A stretch of DNA of 52,154 bases from Blastocatellia bacterium (GTDB taxonomy: Bacteria; Acidobacteriota; Blastocatellia; UBA7656; JADIYM01). A program made the position numbers and the translations under genes. The stretch is taken from the NCBI GenBank assembly GCA_021463145.1, contig JAJTWZ010000028.1:1-52154 (forward strand), in the 5' to 3' direction. The notes below the pieces were generated by a model. The model ran no database searches. It was not told the origin of the DNA and saw only the letters and a list, made by a program, of their open reading frames with translations. Positions 7,564 to 16,729 of the stretch are shown here, in pieces (within the stretch, counting starts at the first letter, position 1; each line of letters opens with the position of its first letter).

Positions 7564-10500
7564 TCAGTTCGACTCGAACATTGCGTCGCTGATCGTGGCA
7601 AAGTCGAACGGTTTTCCGATGATCGCGTCCACGGGCCCGGAACCGGCCAGCCCCGGATCGATCGTCGCCGCATAGCCCGTCACGAGCACGACTCGAGTGC
7701 CGGGAGCTCGAGACTTCACCTCTCTCGCGACCGCCCATCCGTCCATTCCGGGCATGGACAGATCGGTAACGACCACGTCGAAATGCCCGGCACGTACTTC
7801 CTCGATCGCTTCCAGGCCGCTTCTGGAAGAAGAAACGTCGTGGCCGGCGGAAGCGAGCATGTCGACGAGCACATCGCGCACCGCATCCTCGTCGTCGACG
7901 ACCAGTACGCGCACTGACCGGGCCGGGGGCGCCGCCGGGCGCGGCTCGGCGGGCACGGGCGCCGTGGCCCTTGGCAGAAGGATCGAAACGGCAGTTCCCT
8001 GCCCGGGCTGCGACTCGACCTCGATCCGGCCGTGGTGGCGATTAACGATGCCGTAGCTGACGGCTAGTCCAAGACCCGTTCCGTTGACGCCCTTCGTTGT
8101 AAAGAACGGCTCGAAGGCGCGCCTGCGCACGTCGTCGGACATGCCTGTGCCCGAATCGACGAATCGAACCTTCGCGTAGTCGCCCGCCGAAGTGACTTCA
8201 ATCTCGATCGCACCGCCTCCGGGCATTGCGTCGAGCGCGTTTATCAGCAGGTTCACGAAAACCTCGCGCAACTCGGACGCGTCGCTCAGAACCGCCACTC
8301 CCTCTTCGGTCGATGCCAGCCGGATGTCGTACTGCACTCCGTGCGACTGGGCTTCGTTGCGCCACCGCGTTCTCGTGATCTCGACGGCATCGGCAGCTAT
8401 GGCCTTCACATCGACGGGCACGAGCTCGGAATCGGCACGCTGGTGAGCAAAAGTCTGGATTCGCTTGACGGTCGCGGCACCGTCGAGCGCGGCGGTTTCT
8501 ATGACATCGAGTGCACGGTGCGTTTCGACGCCCTCGAGCTTCCGCTTGAGCAATTGCGCCCGTCCCAGAATTGCAGCGAGCACGTTGTTGAAATCGTGAG
8601 CCACGCCCGACGCAAGCTGCCCGAGCGCGCGCAGCTTGTCGGCCTCGGCGGCCTTCTCGGCCGAGCGCTTCTCGTCCGTCACGTCGCGGCCAATTACGAG
8701 CACGCCCGTCACCCGTCCATCCTCGTTGACCGGCGCGGCTGTCAACACGAGGTCGCGCTCCGAATGCGAGGCGTCGATGAGAATCGTTTCGACTATCTGC
8801 GGGTCGCCGGCAATCGCGAGCTCGAAACATCGCTGCATGTCGGCGCGGGCGGATTCGGCGAGCAGGCCGCCGAACTCCGCGCCGTGCAGACGCGCTTCAT
8901 CGTATCCCGTCACGTCCCTGAGTGCGCGGTTGTACCAGACGATCCGGCCTCCAGCGTCGATCAGGGCGATGACGTCGTAGGCATTTTCAACGACGTGCGC
9001 GAGCACCTCGCGCTGCTGTTGCGACTCGCGCTCGGCGCGGCGCTGCGGGGTAAGGTCGTGCACGACGACGACTGCGCCGCGTGGACTGCCGTCGGCCGAC
9101 AGCATCGGATCCACGGTTATCGAAAGCTCGCGCCCCCGGCGTACCATCTCGCGGGTGACGCGTTCCGGCACCGCCATCGCGCGCTCGACGAGGCACTCCA
9201 CGTCGCGCTCGTCGTCGGCTGCAAGCAGTTCGCAGCAGCGCAATCCCGCAAGATCGGCAAACGACCGGCCCTCGAGCTCCCAGGCGGCACTGTTCGCCCG
9301 AATCAGCCTTCTATCCGGGCCCAGGATGTAGACAGCGTCCGACATCGAATCGAACGTGCCCTCCCACTCGCGTTTTCCGAGTGAAACCTGCTCGAACAGC
9401 CGGGCCTTGCTGATCGCGAATGCGGCACGTTCGGCAAATGGAGCCAGGATCCGCAGGTCGCGCTCCGAAAATGCGCCCGGAAGCGAGCTCTGCAGGTCGA
9501 GCACGCCGATCACATCGCCCTCGAGTATGAGCGGAACGGCAAGTTCCGACAGACAGGAAGTCCACCGGTCGCCATACCCTGACGAGCCTGCGGCGTCGCC
9601 GAGAATCAGTGGCTTTCGCGTTCTGGCCACGTGAGCAATCGCGCCCGGACCGTCGAGCGCGAGGCGAGCGCCGTTTAGTTCCGGCGAGTGGCCGTGGGTC
9701 GACCGCACCGTGAGCGACTCGCCCGAATGATCGACGAGCACGATCGCACTGCGTAGCCCCTCGAACTCATCGTCGATGGCCGTCAGGATCTGATCCAGAA
9801 GCGAGCCGAGATCGGAGGTGTCGATGAGAATACTCGCCGCGCGGAAGAGCGCCTGCGACTCGCGAACCGTCTCCCGCAGTTTCGAGTGCAGCCGAACCTG
9901 ATGGACGGCAGTCGCAACCTGGCGCGCAACTGATTCGACGAGGCTGACCTCCGAGTCTTTCCAGTGACGCCGGCGATCGCATTGATGAAGCTCGACAGTG
10001 CCGATGAACCTGTCACGCACGACAAGCGGCACGACGACCAGCGACTCGACGCCAAGCTCCGCAATCCTCCGGCGGATGTCGTCGATCCGCGGATCCTGGC
10101 GTGCGTCCACAACGGTTCGAGAGACGCGGAAACCGAGCACCTCGCGCAGTAATGGCGTCCCCAGCAACAGCGATGGAAGGTCGGTCAATGCCTTCACGCC
10201 CGGTTCGCTGAACTGCGCCGAATAGGTCGCGCGATCCGCCGTCTCGTCGAACAACGTGATCGCTGCGCGCGACACCGAGAGCACGAGGTGCAGCCCTTCG
10301 ACCGCGAGGTTGAGCGTCTGGTCGAGATCCACCGAATCCCGGACCGATGCCGACAGCCGGTTCACGAACTCGAGGCGCTCTGCCTGCTGGCTGGTTTCGT
10401 CGTACAGACGTGCGTTCGTAATGGCGATCGCCGCCGAACTTGCGAGCGATGCCGCAAGCGCGACGTCGTCTTCGGTGAATGCCGACGGCTCGTCGAAATT

Positions 10501-11424
10501 GTGAAGAAGCAGGACCCCGAGCCGCTCCGTCGGCGTCGCGATCGGAGCCGAGATCGCCGACCGGATCCGGAACTGGTCCACGTGGCGAAGAAGCAAACGC
10601 ATCTGGCCCGACTTTGCGCGCGCTTCTCCGCCCCAGATTCTGACCTTTCGATCGGCGAACACGGCCTGTGGCTGTATGCGCTCCATCTCGATCTGCAGAT
10701 CGTGGATCAGGTTCTGGTTCTCGTAGCCGGTCGCCGCCTGTACGAGCAAACGGTCGAGCTCCGCGTCGTACAACAGCAACGCTCCGGCTTCGGCGCCCGG
10801 AATCGTCTCGATGGCCTGACGCAGGATCTGCTCGAACAGCGCGTCGAGGTGTAGTTCGGCATTGAGCGATGCGGAAATCTCGAAGAGCGCCGTGAGCCGG
10901 GCGGTGCGTTCCTGGATGCGATGCTCGAGCTCGACGTTCATCTGTTCGAGCTGCGTCGAGTAGTTCTTGAGGTCTCGATGCATCCCGTTGAACTGCTCGG
11001 CCAGATCCCCATAGAGAAAGGGCGACTGACCGACCAGGACAATCCGTGCCAGGGCGCCTTCCGGCGTTCGTTCCGCCGACGGACGGAACGAGAGCTCTAT
11101 GGGATCTCCCCCACGCGCGCGGAGCGGCAACCCGACCGCGGACTGCCCCCCGGACTGGAGTGCCCACGTGAGCCGGCTCTGCGCGTTCTGACGCTCGTCG
11201 GGCGCGAAAAGCGCGGCGAGCTTCTCTCCCTCGATCTCCTGCCGCGCGATGCCGGTCAACCGCGAATAAGTCTGGTTGACGAACTGTATTACGCCGTGGC
11301 CGTCGACGATGACGAAGATGTCGTTCGCCCGCTCGACGAGGTCGCGAAACGACACGTCGAATCCGTCCGCCGCCGACGGATCCGCATCGAGCGTCCCACG
11401 CTTCTGGCCAACATTGTCCATCAT
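7564..11424 (-). CDS. Hybrid sensor histidine kinase (PAS/GAF, HisKA, HATPase, REC)
   Basis: A 1286-residue soluble sensor kinase without membrane segments. In order: an N-terminal PAS domain (FRDLVERANDIFVIVDGHGV), a short coiled coil, three GAF domains (about residues 160-710), two PAS domains (about 715-900), HisKA with H-box SGVAHDFNNVL (His near 943), an HATPase_c domain ending in GTGLGLAVSYGIV, and a receiver domain with phosphoacceptor Asp near 1221 (TDLSMPGMDG). It should sense small cytoplasmic signals, autophosphorylate and relay to its own receiver. No response regulator is adjacent, so its output partner is unknown. Two consecutive ATGs (11424, 11421) are possible starts; an upstream in-frame ATG at 11481 overlaps a possible -10 element and is less likely. 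Confidence 0.9.
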   Translation of the reverse strand: MMDNVGQKRGTLDADPSAADGFDVSFRDLVERANDIFVIVDGHGVIQFVNQTYSRLTGIARQEIEGEKLAALFAPDERQNAQSRLTWALQSGGQSAVGLPLRARGGDPIELSFRPSAERTPEGALARIVLVGQSPFLYGDLAEQFNGMHRDLKNYSTQLEQMNVELEHRIQERTARLTALFEISASLNAELHLDALFEQILRQAIETIPGAEAGALLLYDAELDRLLVQAATGYENQNLIHDLQIEMERIQPQAVFADRKVRIWGGEARAKSGQMRLLLRHVDQFRIRSAISAPIATPTERLGVLLLHNFDEPSAFTEDDVALAASLASSAAIAITNARLYDETSQQAERLEFVNRLSASVRDSVDLDQTLNLAVEGLHLVLSVSRAAITLFDETADRATYSAQFSEPGVKALTDLPSLLLGTPLLREVLGFRVSRTVVDARQDPRIDDIRRRIAELGVESLVVVPLVVRDRFIGTVELHQCDRRRHWKDSEVSLVESVARQVATAVHQVRLHSKLRETVRESQALFRAASILIDTSDLGSLLDQILTAIDDEFEGLRSAIVLVDHSGESLTVRSTHGHSPELNGARLALDGPGAIAHVARTRKPLILGDAAGSSGYGDRWTSCLSELAVPLILEGDVIGVLDLQSSLPGAFSERDLRILAPFAERAAFAISKARLFEQVSLGKREWEGTFDSMSDAVYILGPDRRLIRANSAAWELEGRSFADLAGLRCCELLAADDERDVECLVERAMAVPERVTREMVRRGRELSITVDPMLSADGSPRGAVVVVHDLTPQRRAERESQQQREVLAHVVENAYDVIALIDAGGRIVWYNRALRDVTGYDEARLHGAEFGGLLAESARADMQRCFELAIAGDPQIVETILIDASHSERDLVLTAAPVNEDGRVTGVLVIGRDVTDEKRSAEKAAEADKLRALGQLASGVAHDFNNVLAAILGRAQLLKRKLEGVETHRALDVIETAALDGAATVKRIQTFAHQRADSELVPVDVKAIAADAVEITRTRWRNEAQSHGVQYDIRLASTEEGVAVLSDASELREVFVNLLINALDAMPGGGAIEIEVTSAGDYAKVRFVDSGTGMSDDVRRRAFEPFFTTKGVNGTGLGLAVSYGIVNRHHGRIEVESQPGQGTAVSILLPRATAPVPAEPRPAAPPARSVRVLVVDDEDAVRDVLVDMLASAGHDVSSSRSGLEAIEEVRAGHFDVVVTDLSMPGMDGWAVAREVKSRAPGTRVVLVTGYAATIDPGLAGSGPVDAIIGKPFDFATISDAMFESN

Positions 11425-11471
11425 TGCGAGTGCCCGACAGGAGGGCCGCCAGTCCCGGGCGCCTGTCGCCG

Positions 11472-11480
11472 AGTATACCA
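11472..11480 (-). promoter_or_regulatory. Possible extended -10 promoter of the hybrid kinase gene
   Basis: The minus strand reads TGGTATACT, an extended -10 element (TGn plus TATACT). There is no recognisable -35 at 17 bases. The implied start lies about 40 bases before the ATG at 11424 and supports that start. Confidence 0.35.
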
Positions 11481-11650
11481 TCGGGCCTCGAAGCCGCGGC
11501 TACAACCTCGAAGCGGTCTGCAGGGGTGCCCACCGCGCTCGTCACGAGCGCGGCCTCGGCTCGCGCCGCGACGGCGAGTGATCCAATGCCTCCGGATCTA
11601 TCCCCGCGTGGGAGTGCGGACGACTACTGATCGATCACGGCGCTCAACGA

Positions 11651-13471
11651 TCAATCATCCGGATCCGTTGTCGTCTCCAACGATCTTTGGACGATTCGCA
11701 GTTCGTCGAGCTGTTCCTGTGCGATCGGGCCAGGCGACTCGGCCATCAGATCCGACGCCGAAGTAGTCTTCGGAAATGCGATAACGTCCCGAATCGACTG
11801 CTCCCCGGCAAGGATCATCACGAGCCGGTCGAGTCCGAGCGCGATGCCTCCGTGCGGTGGCGTCCCGAACTCCAGCGCATCGAGGAAGAATCCGAACCTC
11901 TTTCGCGCTTCATCCTCGGAAAAACCGAGCAGCTCGAAGGCCATCCTCTGCACGTCCCGGCGGTGAATCCGGATGGAACCTCCTCCGAGCTCCATGCCGT
12001 TGAGAACCAGATCGTAGGCCTTGGCCCTCACCGACCCCGGGTCCGACTCGAGCCGCTCGACATCCTCGTCCATTGGCGAGGTGAACGGGTGATGCATCGC
12101 GCTCCACCTGTTCGCGCGCTCGTCTCGCTCGAACATCGGAAACTCGGTCACCCACAGGAAGTTGAACTTCTTCGGATCGACGAGGCCGAGTTGCCGTCCC
12201 GCCTCCAGGCGCAGGGCGCCGAGCGCCGCGGCCACGACGGATGCCGAACCGGCCACGACGAGCACGAGATCGCCCGACGCTCCTCCGGCCTCGGACAGCA
12301 GGGCGCGGACCCGGTCTTCGCCCAACGCCTTGAGCAAAGACGAAGTGACGTCGCCCGCTGGCGACGATTTGATCCAGGCCATTCCTCCAGCGCCGTATGT
12401 CCTGGACAGCGCCGTCATCTCGTCGAGCTGTTTTCGCGACCACTCGCCGGCTCCCTTCGCCGCAATTGCCTTTACCTGACCGCCGCCGGCGACGATGTCC
12501 GCATAAACCTTGAAGTCCGAATCGGCGAAAAGCGACGAGACGTCGGCGAGCTCCATTCCGAAACGCGTGTCCGGCTTGTCCGAACCGTATCGGCGCGTGG
12601 CCTCGGCATACGTCATTCGCGGAAACGGCCCGGCCGCCTCGACCCCTTGGGGCTTGCAGACCTCGGCCATCAGTCCCTCGATCAACGCGAAGACGTCGTT
12701 GGGACCGACGAACGACATCTCGATGTCGATCTGCGTGAACTCGGGCTGCCGGTCGGCGCGCAAGTCCTCGTCACGGAAACAACGCACGATCTGAAAATAC
12801 CGGTCGTAACCGCCAACCATCAGTAACTGCTTGAAGATCTGCGGCGACTGCGGCAGCGCGTAGAAACTGCCCGGGGTCACGCGTGACGGCACGACGTAAT
12901 CGCGTGCACCCTCTGGCGTCGACCGGATCAGCATCGGCGTCTCGATCTCCAGGAAACGCTGCCTGTCGAGGTACTTCCGCGCAGCAAAGGCGACCTCGTG
13001 CCGTACGCGGAGATTGCGCTGCATACGCGGACTGCGGAGGTCGAGATAGCGATACTTGAGGCGCAGGTCTTCGTTCGCCTTCTCGCTGCCGATCTCGAAA
13101 GGCGGAGTCTTCGCGTCCGAAAGCAAACGAATCCGCGTGGCGATCACCTCGACCTTCCCGGTCGGCATCTGCGGGTTCATCTTGTCGGCGTCGCGCATGA
13201 CGATCTTGCCTTCGACCGCGACGACGAACTCGGGACGCAGCGACTTCGCAAGAGAATGTGCCTCGGGCGAGCGCTCCGAGTCCACGACGACCTGCACCAT
13301 TCCCGCGCGGTCGCGAAGGTCGATGAAAGTCAGCGGGCCCAGGTCGCGCCTGCGGTTTACCCACCCCATCACCACCACCTTGGTTCCCGCGTGCCCAGGC
13401 CGAAATTCGCCGCACGTATGCGTGCGCGACAGGTCACCCAGATTCGAGAGCTTTTTTCCGTTTACTGACAT
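11651..13471 (-). CDS. aspS: Aspartyl-tRNA synthetase
   Basis: A 606-residue class II aminoacyl-tRNA synthetase charging tRNA-Asp. The N-terminal OB-fold anticodon domain (about residues 10-110) has [20 protein letters not shown]; the catalytic core has motif 2 ([20 protein letters not shown]), the bacterial GAD insertion (about 290-420) and motif 3 ([16 protein letters not shown]). Length is normal for bacterial AspRS. The Leu in RRRDLG corresponds to Leu30 of the E. coli discriminating enzyme, whereas non-discriminating enzymes usually have His there; this suggests a tRNA-Asp-specific enzyme. The ATG at 13471 is chosen because family homology begins there. The gene starts 8 bases after the gamma-carbonic anhydrase stop, so the two are probably cotranscribed. 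Confidence 0.97.
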   Translation of the reverse strand: MSVNGKKLSNLGDLSRTHTCGEFRPGHAGTKVVVMGWVNRRRDLGPLTFIDLRDRAGMVQVVVDSERSPEAHSLAKSLRPEFVVAVEGKIVMRDADKMNPQMPTGKVEVIATRIRLLSDAKTPPFEIGSEKANEDLRLKYRYLDLRSPRMQRNLRVRHEVAFAARKYLDRQRFLEIETPMLIRSTPEGARDYVVPSRVTPGSFYALPQSPQIFKQLLMVGGYDRYFQIVRCFRDEDLRADRQPEFTQIDIEMSFVGPNDVFALIEGLMAEVCKPQGVEAAGPFPRMTYAEATRRYGSDKPDTRFGMELADVSSLFADSDFKVYADIVAGGGQVKAIAAKGAGEWSRKQLDEMTALSRTYGAGGMAWIKSSPAGDVTSSLLKALGEDRVRALLSEAGGASGDLVLVVAGSASVVAAALGALRLEAGRQLGLVDPKKFNFLWVTEFPMFERDERANRWSAMHHPFTSPMDEDVERLESDPGSVRAKAYDLVLNGMELGGGSIRIHRRDVQRMAFELLGFSEDEARKRFGFFLDALEFGTPPHGGIALGLDRLVMILAGEQSIRDVIAFPKTTSASDLMAESPGPIAQEQLDELRIVQRSLETTTDPDD

Positions 13472-13479
13472 GAATCCAT

Positions 13480-14007
13480 TCACGCGCCAGCAGACGCGGC
13501 GCGATCCTTCAGGTACTCGGCGGTGTATTCCACGTAATTCCGCCAATGAAAATCGATGAGGTCGAGGTCTTCGTCGGAGAGTGACCGAACGGGCTTCGCA
13601 GGCACTCCTGCAACCAGTGTCCGCGGCGGCACGATCGTATCCATCCGCACCAGGGAGCCTGCAGCCACTATCGAACCTTCCGAGATCACGGATCGGTCGA
13701 GGACCACTGCCCCCATGCCTATCAGCACGCGGTCTTCAATCGTGCACGCGTGCACGGTGACGCTGTGGCCGAGAGTCACGCGTGAACCGATGACCAGAGG
13801 GATCTCTCCCTGCACGTGCAGAACGGATCCGTCCTGAACGTTCGTTTCGTCGCCGATCGTGATAGGGCTGATGTCGCCGCGAACGACCGCGTTCATCCAG
13901 ATGCTCGAGCGTTCACCGAGCGTTACGTCGCCAAGCACCTGCGCGCTGTCGTCGACATAGGCGCTGGCGGGGACAAGCGGCGTCTTGCCACGAAAGGTGC
14001 GAATCAT
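13480..14007 (-). CDS. Gamma-class carbonic anhydrase family protein
   Basis: A 175-residue left-handed beta-helix (hexapeptide repeat) protein of the YrdA/PaaY/gamma-carbonic anhydrase family. The family signature NVQDGSVLH and GHSVTVH supplies three likely metal-ligand histidines, H64, H81 and H86. The C-terminal helix (about 140-170) is typical of the trimeric family. Many members have weak or no measurable carbonic anhydrase activity, so the substrate is uncertain. AGGAG lies 10 bases before the ATG. It is the first gene of the likely two-gene unit with aspS and is divergent from the ten-gene operon starting at 14170. Confidence 0.9.
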   Translation of the reverse strand: MIRTFRGKTPLVPASAYVDDSAQVLGDVTLGERSSIWMNAVVRGDISPITIGDETNVQDGSVLHVQGEIPLVIGSRVTLGHSVTVHACTIEDRVLIGMGAVVLDRSVISEGSIVAAGSLVRMDTIVPPRTLVAGVPAKPVRSLSDEDLDLIDFHWRNYVEYTAEYLKDRAASAGA

Positions 14008-14169
14008 CTGTCAGTCACTCCTGCGCGAAAGCGGGCACGGTAGCACACGCTTCGCGATGCCGGCCAGTACGCGAGACCCGCCCGCTTCGAAGTCGTTGGA
14101 CGACGGGCGCGTTCCAACCGGGAATACCGAAAACCGGTAACAGCATATCTGAGCCAGGGAGGTCGCATC

Positions 14170-14439
14170 GTGATCCTGCTAGCGAACATTCTCGTCGCCG
14201 CCGCCGCCGTCTACGTCGCACTCGGCTTGCTCTTCGCCGCCGCGTTCGTGAAGGCCGGCGCCGTAAGGCTTAATCCATCGGCCGCACATGCCACGGTCGG
14301 ATTTCGCCTCCTGATCGTCCCCGGCACGGTCGCGCTGTGGCCGCTGCTTGCGTCCAGGTGGATGCGTGGGAAGGTTGCGCTTCGCGAGAAAACGCCTCAT
14401 ACGGTTGCAGCAGGCTCGCGGCGCGAGGTGCGGGCGTGA
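14170..14439 (+). CDS. Small membrane protein, first gene of the ten-gene operon
   Basis: An 89-residue protein with a GTG start 7 bases after GGGAGG. Two hydrophobic segments (about residues 2-25 and 45-62) suggest a helical hairpin in the membrane, with a basic C-terminal tail. I do not recognise a named family. The stop overlaps the next start (GTGA), so the two are translationally coupled. Position next to an anchored exported protein and a ferric-reductase/Rieske fusion suggests an accessory subunit of a membrane redox complex; this is inference from context only. Confidence 0.7.
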   Translation: MILLANILVAAAAVYVALGLLFAAAFVKAGAVRLNPSAAHATVGFRLLIVPGTVALWPLLASRWMRGKVALREKTPHTVAAGSRREVRA

Positions 14440-14906
14440 TTGCGCCGCTTCGACGGTGGCATCGCCGCACAACCGCCGCGCTCGCAATCGCGGTACCGGC
14501 GATGCTCGGCACGGCCTTGTTCGGCAGGCCAGAGGCGCCAGTCAACGCTTCGCTACCGGCGTCGAGGCCCGCGGCCGGCGCGGTGTCAGTCGAACCCATT
14601 CAGTGGTCCAGACCCGGCATAGCCGCGAGTCTCGTTCGATATACCGACGAGACGCACGAGATCGCCGTCGACGCCCGCACGCTCGCAACCGAACCGGACG
14701 TTCTGGCCTTTTGGCTCGAGCCCGGCGACGCTGGAGAGCCACCAATGGCGGGCCGGTTCCTCGGCGCGGTGCGTGGCACGGGAATCCGCCGTTTCGCGCT
14801 TCCCGACGGCGCCGCCAGCCACGGGGGAAGGATCGCTCTCTACAGCCTCGGCCGCGACGCGGTCATCGCCACCGCCGCGATCGGCGGCACGGGAGGCAGG
14901 CCGTGA
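14436..14906 (+). CDS. Membrane-anchored exported protein of the redox module
   Basis: A 156-residue protein starting at GTG 14436, which overlaps the preceding stop by four bases; an in-frame ATG at 14337 lies inside the preceding gene and is not needed. A basic N-terminus and one hydrophobic helix (ALAIAVPAMLGTALFG, about residues 13-28) are followed by an exported domain of about 120 residues ending in a Gly-rich tail. There are no cysteines or heme motifs in the exported part. No family recognised. Its stop overlaps the next start (GTGA), placing it firmly in the operon. Confidence 0.7.
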   Translation: MIAPLRRWHRRTTAALAIAVPAMLGTALFGRPEAPVNASLPASRPAAGAVSVEPIQWSRPGIAASLVRYTDETHEIAVDARTLATEPDVLAFWLEPGDAGEPPMAGRFLGAVRGTGIRRFALPDGAASHGGRIALYSLGRDAVIATAAIGGTGGRP

Positions 14907-15955
14907 GCCACGGATACGTTGCCGTCCAATGGAACGAGCAGAAGCGTCGCTACGACACCGTGATCGGGCTCGCACTCGCCGCCTATATCGGAATCTTCAC
15001 CGGGCTTGGCGCCGTCACGAATCCGTTCGCCACAGCCGAAACTTTGCTGATCCGTGCGCTTGGAAGCGCCGCGATCGTTCTTCTTCACGTCGCGCTCGCG
15101 ATCGGCCCACTCTGCCGGATCGATTCTCGCTTCCTTCCCCTGCTGTACAACCGTCGCCACCTCGGAGTCGTGACGTTTCTCGCCGGCGCGGCGCACGGGG
15201 GGTTCGCGCTGTTTCAGTTTCACGCGCTGAGCGACACGAACCCGTTCGTGAGCCTCCTGGCGAGCAACACCCGCGTCGCCAGCCTCTCCCAGTTTCCGTT
15301 CCAGCAACTGGGTCTCGCGGCGCTCGCGATCCTGTTTCTGATGGCCGCCACCAGCCACGACTTCTGGCTCGCGACTCTCACGGCGCCGGTATGGAAGCGC
15401 CTGCACATGCTCGCGTACCTCGCTTACGGGCTGCTCGTCGCCCACGTGGCGCTCGGGACGCTGCAGACCGACCGAAGTCCGCTTCTTGCGGGACTACTCG
15501 CCGTTGGCGCGGCAATCCTGCTTGGTCTGCACGTTGCCGCCGCTCGAATCGAAGTCCGCGCGGACCGCGAACAACCGCGAGCGTCCGACGGATTCGTGGA
15601 CGCGTGCGCGGTCGACGAGATTCCCGAGTCGCGGGCCCGAGTCGTTACCGTCTCGGGCGAGCGGGTCGCCGTCTATCGATTCGGAGACTGCGTGAGCGCA
15701 ATCTCGAGCGTCTGTCAGCATCAGAACGGGCCACTCGGTGAAGGCCGCGTCATCGACGGGTGCATCACGTGCCCCTGGCACGGATTTCAGTACGAGCCGG
15801 AGACAGGAGCATCGCCCGCACCGTTTACCGAAATGGTGCCCGTCTTCGCGACCGAGATCCGCGGCGGCCGGGTATTCATCGACCCCCAGCCGTTCGCTCC
15901 CGGGACACGAGTCGCGCCGTCCCGGATTGCTTCAAGGAAGGGGGCTGAGCAATGA
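14903..15955 (+). CDS. Ferric-reductase-like transmembrane protein fused to a Rieske domain
   Basis: A 350-residue fusion with a GTG start overlapping the preceding TGA. The N-terminal part (about residues 20-215) has six hydrophobic helices with conserved histidines in a ferric-reductase/MsrQ-like pattern (LLHVALAIGPLCR, RRHLGVV, AHGGFALF, RLHMLAYLAYGLLVAH), expected to bind heme. The C-terminal domain (about 240-345) is a Rieske [2Fe-2S] domain: C271-x-H273 and C290-x2-H293 in VCQHQNGPLGEG and CPWHGFQY. The fusion could carry electrons between the membrane quinone pool or a heme and a partner protein. There is no FAD/NAD reductase domain, so the donor must be separate. Function within the operon is inferred. 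Confidence 0.85.
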   Translation: MSHGYVAVQWNEQKRRYDTVIGLALAAYIGIFTGLGAVTNPFATAETLLIRALGSAAIVLLHVALAIGPLCRIDSRFLPLLYNRRHLGVVTFLAGAAHGGFALFQFHALSDTNPFVSLLASNTRVASLSQFPFQQLGLAALAILFLMAATSHDFWLATLTAPVWKRLHMLAYLAYGLLVAHVALGTLQTDRSPLLAGLLAVGAAILLGLHVAAARIEVRADREQPRASDGFVDACAVDEIPESRARVVTVSGERVAVYRFGDCVSAISSVCQHQNGPLGEGRVIDGCITCPWHGFQYEPETGASPAPFTEMVPVFATEIRGGRVFIDPQPFAPGTRVAPSRIASRKGAEQ

Positions 15956-16707
15956 CTCCACGATCGGACGAACCGCTTTACGTCGGCTACCTTCAGCCGC
16001 CGGCTCCAGTCGCCAGGCGCATGCGACGAATCGCCGCCTTGATCCTCGTCCTGGCTGCCGCATCTGCAGCTCTGGCGGCGGCCGGACACAGCCGGCTTCC
16101 CGCCAGCGTGTTCGAATTCGGCACGACTCGCACTTTCGAAGGTGTTGTCGTCGAGTCGCCGGCGCCGATGCTGCTCGTTTCGCGCGGCGCCGGCGGACTG
16201 GAACCGTCGGCCTGGCTGCTGGTCGCACCCGGAAAGCACGGCGCGGGCGAGATCGTTCAGGGACTCGACGGTGAGCGCGTGCGGTTATCGGGCACGCTGA
16301 TCGCCCGCGACGGTCAGACGATGATCGAGGTCCTGAGGGACTCGTTGACGCCGCTCGGCCAGAAGTCGACGGACCGGCCCGCGACGGTGGACCTCGGGCG
16401 CGTCACGCTCGCCGGCGAGATCGTCGACAGCAAGTGCTATCTCGGCGTGATGAATCCCGGCGAGTCGAAGTCCCACCGCGACTGCGCCGTGCGTTGCATA
16501 AGCGGTGGAGCGCCTCCGCTGTTCGTCGCGGCCAGCGCGTCGGGCGATCGGATGCAGATGCTGCTCGTAAGTCCTGACGGGGGCGCGCTGCATCGCGACG
16601 TGCTGCCGTACGTTGCCGAACCGGTCGAAATTTCCGGGCAACTCGAGTCGTCGGGCGATCTGTATGTCCTGCACACCACGGCGGCGTCGATCCGCCGCCT
16701 TTCCTGA
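15952..16707 (+). CDS. Membrane-anchored protein with Cys-rich GVMxPG...CAxxCIxGG motif
   Basis: A 251-residue protein whose ATG overlaps the previous stop (ATGA). A transmembrane helix at about residues 25-45 (AALILVLAAASAALAAAG) is followed by an exported domain. The C-terminal half contains SKCYLGVMNPGES, then HRDCAVRCISGGAPPLFV: three cysteines and a histidine in a pattern I have seen beside membrane oxidoreductases, but whose role I do not know. It could bind metal or heme. The fold looks mainly beta. Coupling to the Rieske fusion suggests a redox partner. Confidence 0.75.
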   Translation: MTPRSDEPLYVGYLQPPAPVARRMRRIAALILVLAAASAALAAAGHSRLPASVFEFGTTRTFEGVVVESPAPMLLVSRGAGGLEPSAWLLVAPGKHGAGEIVQGLDGERVRLSGTLIARDGQTMIEVLRDSLTPLGQKSTDRPATVDLGRVTLAGEIVDSKCYLGVMNPGESKSHRDCAVRCISGGAPPLFVAASASGDRMQMLLVSPDGGALHRDVLPYVAEPVEISGQLESSGDLYVLHTTAASIRRLS

Positions 16708-16729
16708 ACCCAACTTCGAGGAGCAAACG

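Noticed and set aside
8341-9384. Plus-strand frame of 347 codons inside the hybrid kinase gene
   Set aside because: Shadow of the GC-rich minus-strand kinase, whose PAS, HisKA and HATPase motifs run through this region.
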